From contig NZ_PJIR01000005.1 of assembly GCF_002929355.1 (NCBI RefSeq), forward strand, positions 1 to 64,000: a stretch of DNA of 64,000 bases. The letters are read 5' to 3'. The DNA comes from Arthrobacter sp. B0490 (GTDB lineage: Bacteria; Actinomycetota; Actinomycetes; Actinomycetales; Micrococcaceae). The position numbers were made by a program, and so were the translations under genes. How positions within the stretch are numbered: position 1 is the first letter of the stretch; every line of letters starts with the position of its first letter. This document shows, piece after piece, positions 49,383 through 56,863 of the stretch. The notes under the pieces are model-generated. The model saw nothing but the letters and a program-made list of their open reading frames with translations, ran no database searches and was not told the origin of the DNA.

Positions 49383-51077
49383 TCACTTCGCGTCGGCGTA
49401 GGACGCCACCGTGACCGTCGTGATGGAGAACTCGATGGGGATGTCCCCGAAGACCAGGCGGGTCGCCGCACGTGCGGCGTCGTCGAGGATGATCGCTGCC
49501 TCCTCCGCCCGATCCGCCGGGACGTGCAGCACCACCTCGTCGTGGAGGAAGAACGCGATGCGGCTGCGCGGTTCCGGGATGGTGCTCGCCGCGAGGCGCC
49601 GGCGGATCTCCGCCAGCCAGCACAGGGCCCACTCCGCCGCCGACGACTGCACCACGAAGTTCCGCGTGAAACGGCCGCGGGCCCGTGCGGCGCCGTCCGC
49701 CCGGCGCTGTTCCTCGGCCGTCGTCGTCCGCTGCCTCGCCCGCCATTCGTCGGACGCGGGCGGGCAGCCGCGCCCGAGATGGCTCGAGACGCCGTCCCCC
49801 GCTTCCCCTGCTCGCGCTGCCGCCTCCACCACGCCGATCGCCTGCGGATAGGCACGGGTGAGCTGCGGCATCAGCCGTCCGGACTCCCCGCTGGTGGCCC
49901 CGTACATGGCACCGAGCATGGCGAGTTTCGCCTTCGCCCGGTCGCCGCCGAATCCCTGGTCCGCGATGCCCTGGTAGAGGTCCCTGCCCCGGGCCGCGGC
50001 GGCGAGCGACGAATCCTGACCGAGGGCCGCCAGGACCCTCGGCTCGAGTTGCGCGGCGTCGGCGACGATGAAGACGTGGCCCTCGTCCGGGCGCACCGCA
50101 TCGCGTACCTGGTGGGGGATCTGGAGGGCACCGCCGCCCCGCGACGCCCAGCGCCCGGAGACGACGCCGCCGACGACGTACTCGGGGCGGAACCGGCCGT
50201 CGTGCACCCAGGCATCGAGCCAGTTCCAGCCGTTCGCGGTCAGGAGCCGTGACAGCTTCTTGTAGGCGAGGAGCGGCCCGATCGCAGGGTGCTGCTGGCG
50301 CTCGAGTTCCCAGGAGCGCGTCGTCTTCACCTCGATCCCGGCCCGGTGCAGTGCACGCAGGACGTCCTGTGGTGAATCCGGGTTGAGCGCCGGGTTTCCC
50401 AGCGCCGTCCGCAGCTCGCCGGCCAGCCGTTCGAGCTCCGCGGGGCGGGCGCCCTCCGGGGGCCGGGCGCCCAGGCTCCGTTCCAGCAACTCCTCGTGGA
50501 TGTCCCGGCGCCAGGGGAGACCCCAGAACTCCATCTCGGCAGCGATCAGGGCTCCCGCCGATTCGGCCGCGACGAGAAGGTTGAGGCGTCCCGGCTCGAC
50601 AGCGCGTGCGACGGCGTCGAGCTGGGCGGCGAACTGCCCGACGACGTCGTCGACGAACGGACCCGTCACGCCGCGCGGTTCGTCGAACAGCGAGTGCTGG
50701 TTGGGAGGAGGCGGAGGTGGCAGCAGGATCCTCGCCGGTTCGGTCCCGTCGTCCGTCTGCGCCGTCGCCCGCAGGGAGTCGATGTAGGGGGAGGAGCGGC
50801 ACGCGGGTGAATCGGCGAGGAGGGCGCGCGTCAGCGCGAGGTCCCAGCACCGGTCCACGGGAACACCCGCCGACAGCAGGTCGGGGTACCAGCGCCGCGT
50901 GCTGTCCCAGACCCAGCGCGGACGTCGGCCCTCGGCGCCGGCGACCGCGGAGGCGAGCCCTTCGCGCTCGACCAGCAGGGGATCACCCGTCCGTGTCCCC
51001 CTCGGGTCCAGGGCCTGGAGCGCCATCGTGCCGCCGCTCGTCGACGGCGCGGGTGCCACGGCGATGTACATGTCCAT
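49383..51077 (-). CDS. stand-alone family A DNA polymerase-like protein
   Basis: A 564-aa actinobacterial protein of the type named 'bifunctional 3'-5' exonuclease/DNA polymerase'. Polymerase motif A is VADAAQLEPRVLA with D340, motif B has R380, K384 and Y392 (RAKAKLAMLGAMYGAT), and motif C is H512-D513-E514 (LHDEVV). The N-terminal third is short and I cannot identify a full set of DEDD exonuclease acids there. No 5' nuclease domain is present. A repair or damage-response role is inferred. The start is M at 51077 or 51071. Confidence 0.85.
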   Translation of the reverse strand: MDMYIAVAPAPSTSGGTMALQALDPRGTRTGDPLLVEREGLASAVAGAEGRRPRWVWDSTRRWYPDLLSAGVPVDRCWDLALTRALLADSPACRSSPYIDSLRATAQTDDGTEPARILLPPPPPPNQHSLFDEPRGVTGPFVDDVVGQFAAQLDAVARAVEPGRLNLLVAAESAGALIAAEMEFWGLPWRRDIHEELLERSLGARPPEGARPAELERLAGELRTALGNPALNPDSPQDVLRALHRAGIEVKTTRSWELERQQHPAIGPLLAYKKLSRLLTANGWNWLDAWVHDGRFRPEYVVGGVVSGRWASRGGGALQIPHQVRDAVRPDEGHVFIVADAAQLEPRVLAALGQDSSLAAAARGRDLYQGIADQGFGGDRAKAKLAMLGAMYGATSGESGRLMPQLTRAYPQAIGVVEAAARAGEAGDGVSSHLGRGCPPASDEWRARQRTTTAEEQRRADGAARARGRFTRNFVVQSSAAEWALCWLAEIRRRLAASTIPEPRSRIAFFLHDEVVLHVPADRAEEAAIILDDAARAATRLVFGDIPIEFSITTVTVASYADAK

Positions 51078-51110
51078 ATTGTCGGCGGTGGCGGTGTCAT
51101 TCCCGCAATC

Positions 51111-51130
51111 CACGGGTTGTCCACATAACG
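51111..51130. promoter_or_regulatory. TTGTCCACA-containing element upstream of the Tad operon
   Basis: CACGGGTTGTCCACATAACG contains TTGTCCACA (51117-51125), identical to the actinobacterial DnaA-box consensus. It lies in the 98-bp divergent region before the CpaE-like gene. A similar element (55147-55166) precedes the pilin gene, so a role in Tad-gene control is also possible. Confidence 0.4.
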
Positions 51131-51175
51131 GTGCACCGGAGGGTCGGCCGGGGAGTGCACGGCGAGGCTTGCTGC

Positions 51176-52234
51176 ATGAGGCAGCAGACCTGGATACCGA
51201 CCGCCCGAGGGCGGCCAGTGGTCCTCGTGGGTGGCTCGCAGTACGTGCAGGACCAGGTGGCCCGGGCATGCGCCGCCACAGGAGTCTCCCCGGCGTTCGT
51301 CGCCGGACTCCCGGAGGGCGTGGCCCTGGATCCGGCGGTGCTGTTGCTCGGGTCCGAGCAGGCCACGGAAGGGTGGGCTGGGCACCAGGAACTCGTCGTG
51401 GTGGGCTCGGCCGACGACGATGCACGGGTATGGGCAGCTGCGGCGAACCTGGCGTCGTCCCGGGTGGTCATCCTGCCGCAGGGCGCCGGCTGGCTCGCCG
51501 AACACCTCGGCCGCCGCCTGAACCCGGTGGCGGCCGGCTCGGTGGTCGGCTTCCTCGGCACGGCCGGCGGGTGCGGCGTCAGCACCTTCGCCTTCTGGTG
51601 TGCACGCGACCTGGCGCGCGGAGGACGACCCACGCTGCTGGTGGACGGGCACCCACTGGGCGGCGGACTCGACCTCGCCCTGGGCCTCGAGGAGCATCCC
51701 GGCGTGCGATGGCACGACCTCCAGGAGCTCCGCGGGACACTGAACGCCGAGCAGTTGCGGTCCGCACTGCCGACCGACGGCAACCTCTCGGTGCTGTCGC
51801 ACTCGGCCGGTCCTCCTTCCGGGAGCGCGGGCATGGGGTCCGGCGCCGCCGTCCTGGACGCGGCGCGCGGCGCGTTCGAGGTGACTCTCGTGGACCTCGA
51901 CGGCAGGAGTCCCGCCCGTTCCCTGGCCTCCGCCTGCGACCACCTCGTGCTGCTCGTCCCCTCCCGGCCGCGCAGCGTCGCGGCCCTCGAGGGCCTGCTC
52001 CCGGTGTACGGTTCCGTGCCCGTGACGGTGGTTCTGCGCGGCCCGGTGCTCGACGGACTCGATCCGTGGCACGTGGCCGAGTTGGCCGGGCGCCCCGGTC
52101 CCCTCCCGTATCTCCCCCTCGTCCGCGGCGCCCCGGCGGCGGAAGCCGCCGGGAGGATGCTCGGCTTCGCCCTCCCCCGGAAGGTGCGGAAGCTGGTGGG
52201 CTCCGTCTGCGCCGGGCTGGAGCCGGACGGATGA
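51176..52234 (+). CDS. CpaE-like (TadZ/Ssd) ParA-fold protein
   Basis: A 352-aa protein of the helicase/secretion neighborhood CpaE-like family. Residues 15-120 resemble a receiver-like domain and 122-350 a MinD/ParA domain. The deviant Walker A loop reads GTAGGCGVST (128-137) and lacks the usual lysines, so ATP hydrolysis may be weak or absent. Such proteins place the Tad machinery at the cell pole or septum. GCGAGG precedes the ATG, and the stop overlaps tadA (ATGA). Confidence 0.85.
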   Translation: MRQQTWIPTARGRPVVLVGGSQYVQDQVARACAATGVSPAFVAGLPEGVALDPAVLLLGSEQATEGWAGHQELVVVGSADDDARVWAAAANLASSRVVILPQGAGWLAEHLGRRLNPVAAGSVVGFLGTAGGCGVSTFAFWCARDLARGGRPTLLVDGHPLGGGLDLALGLEEHPGVRWHDLQELRGTLNAEQLRSALPTDGNLSVLSHSAGPPSGSAGMGSGAAVLDAARGAFEVTLVDLDGRSPARSLASACDHLVLLVPSRPRSVAALEGLLPVYGSVPVTVVLRGPVLDGLDPWHVAELAGRPGPLPYLPLVRGAPAAEAAGRMLGFALPRKVRKLVGSVCAGLEPDG

Positions 52235-53562
52235 GGGACGATGCGGGCCAGGACGGGCCGACGCGGCGTCAGCTGCGCGCCCTCGGACGAGCTCCGGTGC
52301 GTGCCGAGGGAAGCGATCGGGTCGACGCCGGAGCGCCGCCGACCGGCGATCCGGGGGCCGCCTCCATGGTGGACGCCGTCCGCAGGGCTGTCCTGGCCGG
52401 GAACGTCCGACCGACCGGCGCTGCGTTCGCGGACGCGGTCGGTTCGAGCGGACGACTGCTCGGTTCGGAAGGAACACTCTCGGCCCTGGACCGGGTGCGC
52501 GCCGAGCTCAAGGGACTGGGGCCGCTCGAGCACCTCCTCGCGGAGGAATCCGTCACGGACATCCTCGTCAACGGACCCGATGCCGTGTGGGTCGACGGCG
52601 CTGCCGGCCTCCGGCGGGTCGGCCGGCTGTTCAGCACGGACGAGGAGGTGCGCGCCCTGGCCGTCCGGCTCGTGGCAGCGGGAGGGCGTCGACTCGACGA
52701 CGGGTGCCCTGCCGTCGACGTCCGCCTCGAGGGGCTCCGGATCCATGCCGTCCTCCCGCCCATCTCGACGGCGGGAACGCTGCTGTCCATCCGCATCCGG
52801 CGCCGGCGGGTCTTCTCCCTCGCGGAGCTCACCACCGGCGGAACCGCGGCGGGAATGGCGGATGCCCTGACGCTGATGATGCGGAGCCGCCTCAACTTCC
52901 TCATCAGCGGTGCGACGGGAACGGGCAAGACCACCCTGCTCTCCACCCTGCTCGGACTGGCCGACCCGCGCGAGCGGATCGTGCTGGTCGAGGACGCTGC
53001 CGAGCTCGCCCCTGCCCATCCGCACACCGTGGGACTCCAGTGCCGGTACGCCAATCTCGAGGGCGCCGGGGTGCTCGACCTCACCGACCTGGTCCGGCAG
53101 GCCCTGAGGATGAGGCCGGACCGGCTCGTGGTCGGCGAGTGCAGGGGTGCGGAGGTCCGGGAACTGCTGGCCGCCATGAACACCGGGCACGACGGCGGTG
53201 GCGCGACGATCCATGCCAATTCGGCCGCAGCCGTCCCGGCGAGGCTGAGCGCGCTCGCAGCGCTTGCCGGATTGTCGGCCGAGGCCCTCGCGCTGCAGGC
53301 GGCGAGCGCCCTCGACGTGGTGGTGCATGTCGTCCGGGATGCTCGCGGCCGCCGGGTGGCGAGCCTCGGCCTGCTGGAGCTCGGGCCGGGGACCAGCCTG
53401 ATCGTCCGACCGGTGCTCGTGGATGCGGGGGCGGGATGTCGTCGGTCCATCGGCTGGGATGATTTCTCCCACCGAGTGGGTTTGGATGCTTCCACCGACC
53501 GTGCGGGCCGGGCAGGGTCGGAGCCTCCGTCCGGGCCGCAGCACACGGCCTCCTCGCCATGA
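52231..53562 (+). CDS. tadA: Tad pilus assembly ATPase
   Basis: A 443-aa secretion ATPase (CpaF/TadA). Walker A is GATGTGKT (227-234), the Asp-box-like VEDAAEL carries E254, Walker B is VGECRGAE with E303, and the His box is HDGGGATIHANS. The N-terminal domain begins about residue 45 (VDAVRRAVL), and ILVNGPDAVWVD is the standard CpaF segment. It drives pilin extrusion. It overlaps both neighbours by 4 nt. Confidence 0.93.
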   Translation: MRDDAGQDGPTRRQLRALGRAPVRAEGSDRVDAGAPPTGDPGAASMVDAVRRAVLAGNVRPTGAAFADAVGSSGRLLGSEGTLSALDRVRAELKGLGPLEHLLAEESVTDILVNGPDAVWVDGAAGLRRVGRLFSTDEEVRALAVRLVAAGGRRLDDGCPAVDVRLEGLRIHAVLPPISTAGTLLSIRIRRRRVFSLAELTTGGTAAGMADALTLMMRSRLNFLISGATGTGKTTLLSTLLGLADPRERIVLVEDAAELAPAHPHTVGLQCRYANLEGAGVLDLTDLVRQALRMRPDRLVVGECRGAEVRELLAAMNTGHDGGGATIHANSAAAVPARLSALAALAGLSAEALALQAASALDVVVHVVRDARGRRVASLGLLELGPGTSLIVRPVLVDAGAGCRRSIGWDDFSHRVGLDASTDRAGRAGSEPPSGPQHTASSP

Positions 53563-54341
53563 CCGGGATGATCGTCGCCCTTCTGCTGGCGGCTTCGGGA
53601 CTGATCCTCATCTCGCCCCGACCGGTCCTCCAGGGACAGGCGCGGAGGACACCCGCCGGTGGTGCAGCCGGTCCTCGGCCTCCGTCCGCTGCGGGCCGTG
53701 GCCGCGGCGGGACCCCGGGAGCTGGGCGTCGGCCTCCCGCCGACCTGCACGAGGTGCCGCTGTTCGTCCACCAACTCGCCGGGCTCCTCCGGGCGGGACG
53801 CCCGTCGCAGGTCCTGTGGGCCGACATGGAACGCGTCTACGCCGATGCTCCGACCGCGTTCGCGCGTGCGGCGCTCCCGATGATCTCCACCGCGCGCCGG
53901 GCTGCAGAGCTGGGCCTGAGCGTCCCCGATGCTCTCCGCCAGGCGGCGGGAGCAGCCCCCGACCCCGGTGTGCGAGGGCAACCGCAGGCTCGACTCACCC
54001 GCCTGTGGATCGATCTCTCCGGGTGCCTGATCGTCGCCGAGCGCAGCGGAGCCCCGCTGGCGGGCATCCTCACGCAGTACGCCGCGCAACTCGACGCCGA
54101 CCTCGACGGTCTGTCAGCTCGGGAGACGGCACTGGCCGGACCGCGTGCCACGGTCGTCCTGCTCGCGTGGCTACCGGTCGTCGGCCTGGTCCTCGGCTTC
54201 GCGCTGGGCGTGAATCCGCTGGAGATCCTCCTGGGGTCGTCCCTCGGGCGGATCGCCCTCGCCGCGGGCATCCTGCTCATGATCGTCTCCCGCTTCTGGT
54301 CACGGCGCCTCGTGAGCCGCGCGGGAGGGGGCGCGCCGTGA
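53559..54341 (+). CDS. tadB: Tad pilus platform protein TadB
   Basis: A 260-aa type II secretion F-domain protein. An N-terminal helix (4-20) is followed by a Pro/Gly/Arg-rich stretch, the cytoplasmic F domain (FVHQLAGLLRAGRPSQVLW) and two C-terminal helices (about 197-216 and 229-246). It partners TadC in the inner-membrane platform. The start overlaps the tadA stop (ATGA). Confidence 0.9.
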   Translation: MTGMIVALLLAASGLILISPRPVLQGQARRTPAGGAAGPRPPSAAGRGRGGTPGAGRRPPADLHEVPLFVHQLAGLLRAGRPSQVLWADMERVYADAPTAFARAALPMISTARRAAELGLSVPDALRQAAGAAPDPGVRGQPQARLTRLWIDLSGCLIVAERSGAPLAGILTQYAAQLDADLDGLSARETALAGPRATVVLLAWLPVVGLVLGFALGVNPLEILLGSSLGRIALAAGILLMIVSRFWSRRLVSRAGGGAP

Positions 54342-54982
54342 TGGTGGGCGTGACCGTAACCCTCCTGCTGGCAGCGGCATCCGCCGTCCTGGCTCTCCCA
54401 TCGGGTCGTCTCCGACCGCCGTCCGGGGCAACCGGGACGAGGTCGGAGGGGTCCGGTATCCGGGATGCCCCGCTGCTGCTCGATCTGCTCGGTGCGATGG
54501 TGGCAGCCGGGGCATCGGTCGAGAACGCCCTGTCGGTCGTCGCCGGTGCAAGCGACCCCGATCTCGGGGAGGCCCTCACCCGGGTCTGTTCGGCCCGGCT
54601 CCTCGGAGCCTCATGGGAGTCGGCGTGGGAGTCCGCCCGGGAACCGGTCAGGGATCCAGCAGCGGATTCCGCGTCCACCCGCCGTGAGGGCTCCGCTGCG
54701 GCTTTCGCGGCGTCACAGCGGCGCCGCGCCGAACGCCACCGGGTACGGACCCTTGCGGATCTTCGTGGGGGTCTGCGTTTCGCCACGTCCACAGGGGCAC
54801 CGTCGGCCGCGCTCCTGCATGCCCACGCCGTCCAGCTACGACGACGACACAACCGCGAGATCGCCCGGAAGTCAGCCGCGCTGGGGGTGCAGCTCGTGCT
54901 GCCGCTCGGTCTGTGCTCCCTGCCGGCCTTCATCTGCCTCGGCGTGGTGCCCGTCGTCCTGGGTCTCCTGCCGGCTCTCTAG
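54341..54982 (+). CDS. tadC: Tad pilus platform protein TadC
   Basis: A 213-aa F-domain protein, the second half of the platform. It has an N-terminal helix (4-20), LLLDLLGAMVAAGASVENAL of the F domain and a C-terminal pair of helices (VLPLGLCSLPAFICLGVVPV). The ATG shares a base with the tadB stop (TGATG); a GTG one codon earlier is also possible. Both platform proteins are of normal length for actinobacteria. Confidence 0.88.
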   Translation: MVGVTVTLLLAAASAVLALPSGRLRPPSGATGTRSEGSGIRDAPLLLDLLGAMVAAGASVENALSVVAGASDPDLGEALTRVCSARLLGASWESAWESAREPVRDPAADSASTRREGSAAAFAASQRRRAERHRVRTLADLRGGLRFATSTGAPSAALLHAHAVQLRRRHNREIARKSAALGVQLVLPLGLCSLPAFICLGVVPVVLGLLPAL

Positions 54983-55063
54983 TGCACAGCCCACCGGACC
55001 CGGGAAGAGGTCGGCCCGGGCATCGTCTCCTGCAGGGCATCCCACCGTCGGATGCCGTGCCGG

Positions 55064-55096
55064 TCATCCGTCGCTCAACCGTCGGTCAACCGTCGG
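55064..55096 (+). repeat. 11-bp tandem repeat before the pilin gene
   Basis: Two exact TCAACCGTCGG units (55075-55085 and 55086-55096) are preceded by one degenerate unit (55064-55074). The 289-bp stretch 54983-55271 also holds the element at 55147-55166 and otherwise nothing gene-like. Confidence 0.5.
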
Positions 55097-55139
55097 TCAT
55101 CCTCCCGCTCTCGCGCGAAGCCCGGCGCCCCTTTCCGCT

Positions 55140-55166
55140 GTGGATCACGGGGTTATCCACTTACCC
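55140..55166. promoter_or_regulatory. dyad with GTTATCCAC, similar to the element before cpaE
   Basis: GTGGAT (55140-55145) and ATCCAC (55155-55160) form an inverted repeat around CACGGGGTT. CACGGGGTTATCCACTTACC aligns with the 51111-51130 element with one gap and few mismatches. It is about 105 bp before the pilin start. Confidence 0.4.
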
Positions 55167-55271
55167 GCATCCGATGTCACCGAGGCCGAGGGCCGCCGCC
55201 AGAGTTGATGGTGCGGCGACCGTCGCCCACACCACGCGGGCCACGTTCCGCGTCGATGACAAGGAGATGAC

Positions 55272-55928
55272 ATGGCAATGCGATCGCAGGACGGGATGGC
55301 CGATTCGGCCTTCCGGGGCCTCGGCAACGGGATGGCCGGGGCCAGGGCGGATGCTGGTGCGATGATCGGCCGCCTCCGGGCGGGCGCCCCAGGCGATGGT
55401 CCGGATGAGACCGGCAGCAGTGCTCCCGGGCCCGGAGCGGCCCAGGGGGCATCGCGGAATCGGCCGAACACCGCCTGCCCTCCGCCGCCCCTGTCCGTGC
55501 TTCCGGGCACGGGCTTCCCGGCGGAGGCGTTCCCGGCACGGCCCGTCACGGCGGATGGAAGCTCGGGCGGGGCTGGTTCCGGCGCGAGCAGTGGGGGCTC
55601 GGGCAGTACCGGATCTGGCGCTTCAGGATCAGCCGGCTCGGGATCGATCAGCTCGGACGAGGCCGGTCCCGGATCCCCGGCGGGGCTGCCGCTCGACGGC
55701 GACCGTTCGGCGCGCCGGGCCAAGGAGCGGCGTCGGAGATCGAACGAGCGGGTCATCCGGCGCCGAAGGGATCCGCTGGATCAGGAGGCAGGGATGGCGA
55801 CTGCTGAATACGCGATCGCCACGCTCGCCGCGGTCGGGTTCGCAGCACTCCTCGTCGCAGTCCTCTCCAGTGGCGAGGTCAAGGGGCTCCTGATGTCCCT
55901 GATCACGTCCGCGCTGAATTTCGGCTGA
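55272..55928 (+). CDS. DUF4244 Flp-pilin-like protein with an exceptionally long leader
   Basis: A 218-aa protein. Only the C-terminal 44 residues are pilin-like: the cleavage site is EAG/MATAEY after G174, with Glu at +5 (E179), then one hydrophobic helix and a short tail. Typical DUF4244 proteins total about 60-90 aa. The N-terminus here is Gly/Ser/Pro-rich (94-140 almost all small residues) and then very basic (ERRRRSNERVIRRRRD, 152-167). The ATG at 55272 has AAGGAG 6 nt upstream, so the long form is well supported. A second AGGAGG lies 5 nt before the internal ATG of M175, which would give a leaderless 44-aa form. Confidence 0.82.
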   Translation: MAMRSQDGMADSAFRGLGNGMAGARADAGAMIGRLRAGAPGDGPDETGSSAPGPGAAQGASRNRPNTACPPPPLSVLPGTGFPAEAFPARPVTADGSSGGAGSGASSGGSGSTGSGASGSAGSGSISSDEAGPGSPAGLPLDGDRSARRAKERRRRSNERVIRRRRDPLDQEAGMATAEYAIATLAAVGFAALLVAVLSSGEVKGLLMSLITSALNFG

Positions 55929-56028
55929 TGGGTGGCGGCCAGAGCGGGTCGCTCCGCGACCATCCGGTTTCCACACTCCCGGGACCGGTCCGCCCTTCCG
56001 CCGTCGCGGCCCGGACAGGTGGGGGCCC

Positions 56029-56094
56029 ACGAAGGGGGATCGGATGAAGATGAAGGGGGATCGGATGAAGTGGGGTCGGATGAAGGGGGGTGGG
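56029..56094 (+). repeat. 15-bp in-frame repeat of start codon plus SD-like sequence
   Basis: Units of the form ATGAAGGGGGATCGG begin at 56050, 56065 and 56080, with a related sequence at 56029-56043. Each unit supplies an ATG followed by a purine-rich AAGGGGG that can act as the ribosome site for the next ATG. In-frame ATGs are at 56044, 56050, 56065, 56080 and 56095. Confidence 0.8.
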
Positions 56095-56445
56095 ATGTCG
56101 GGTCGATCGCAGCAGGGCTCGGTCACCGCCGAGGTCGCCGTCGTCCTCCCCGCCCTGGTCGTCCTGCTCGCGGTGCTGATCGGCACGGCCCACATCGGCA
56201 CTGCCCAACTCCGGCTCGAGGAGGCGGCACGCGCCGGCGCCCGGGAGGTCATGCGGGGGGAGACCAGTGGGTCCGTGGAGCAGACGGTGCAACGCCTCGC
56301 GGGACCTGATGCCGTGACACGGGTGGTATCCGTCTCGGGCTGGACCACGGTGGAGGTGCGGGCACGGGTCGAGGGTCCCCTCGTCGAGGTGATGAACATC
56401 GAACTGCATGCATCGGCGTCGGGGAAGGAGGAACACGGTGGGTAG
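56044..56445 (+). CDS. TadE-like pseudopilin
   Basis: A 133-aa protein from the first ATG, or 116 aa from the ATG at 56095. It has a prepilin-like site, QQG/SVTAEVAVVLP, with cleavage after G25 and Glu at +5 (E30), then one membrane helix and an extracytoplasmic domain with the TadE pattern LEEAARAGAREV. The 5' end consists of the 15-bp repeat, so up to five starts are possible. It follows the pilin gene by 115 nt and overlaps the next gene by 8 nt. Confidence 0.85.
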   Translation: MKMKGDRMKWGRMKGGGMSGRSQQGSVTAEVAVVLPALVVLLAVLIGTAHIGTAQLRLEEAARAGAREVMRGETSGSVEQTVQRLAGPDAVTRVVSVSGWTTVEVRARVEGPLVEVMNIELHASASGKEEHGG

Positions 56446-56857
56446 GCGGCCAGTACCGAGGAGGCAGCACCACTCGGATCCCGAGGGTGGGGCCGGGACA
56501 CTCCTCATGGCAGGACTCGCGGTGCTGGCACTCCTGCTGATCGCGTCTGCGGCCCTCCTGCTGCAGGCCGCAGCAACCGCGTCGAGGGCGGCGACGGCAG
56601 CCGACCTCGCGGCCTTGGCCGCTGCGGACGCTGCCAGGGGGATCACCCCCGGGGACCCTTGCTCGGCCGCCGGAACGGTCGCTCAGCGGCATGGTGCGGA
56701 GGTGCTGGAATGCTCGATCGGCGGGACGGGCCCCGGGACCGCCGTGGTTCGCGTCTCCGTCAGCGGGCGTGGCCTGTTGCCTGACGCGTCCGGCGCGGCC
56801 AGGGCGGGTCCACCGCCGGAGGAGGGTGCCGGCACCCGGGCGACGGCCGGGCGGTGA
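56438..56857 (+). CDS. helicase/secretion-neighborhood TadE-like protein (TadG-type pseudopilin)
   Basis: A 139-aa protein with a basic N-terminus, one hydrophobic helix (about 20-45, AGLAVLALLLIASAALLLQA) and a small extracytoplasmic domain (DPCSAAGTVAQRHGAEVLEC) with two cysteines. The ASRAATAADLAALAAAD stretch is typical of this family. The GTG at 56438 has a perfect AAGGAGG 6 nt upstream. It ends 6 nt from the convergent helicase stop with no visible terminator. Confidence 0.85.
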   Translation: MGRRPVPRRQHHSDPEGGAGTLLMAGLAVLALLLIASAALLLQAAATASRAATAADLAALAAADAARGITPGDPCSAAGTVAQRHGAEVLECSIGGTGPGTAVVRVSVSGRGLLPDASGAARAGPPPEEGAGTRATAGR

Positions 56858-56863
56858 CTGCGC

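Noticed and set aside
51117..51125. DnaA box suggesting a replication origin
   Set aside because: Only one perfect box and one relaxed box about 4 kb away are present, with no cluster, AT-rich unwinding element, or dnaA/dnaN/gyrB genes.
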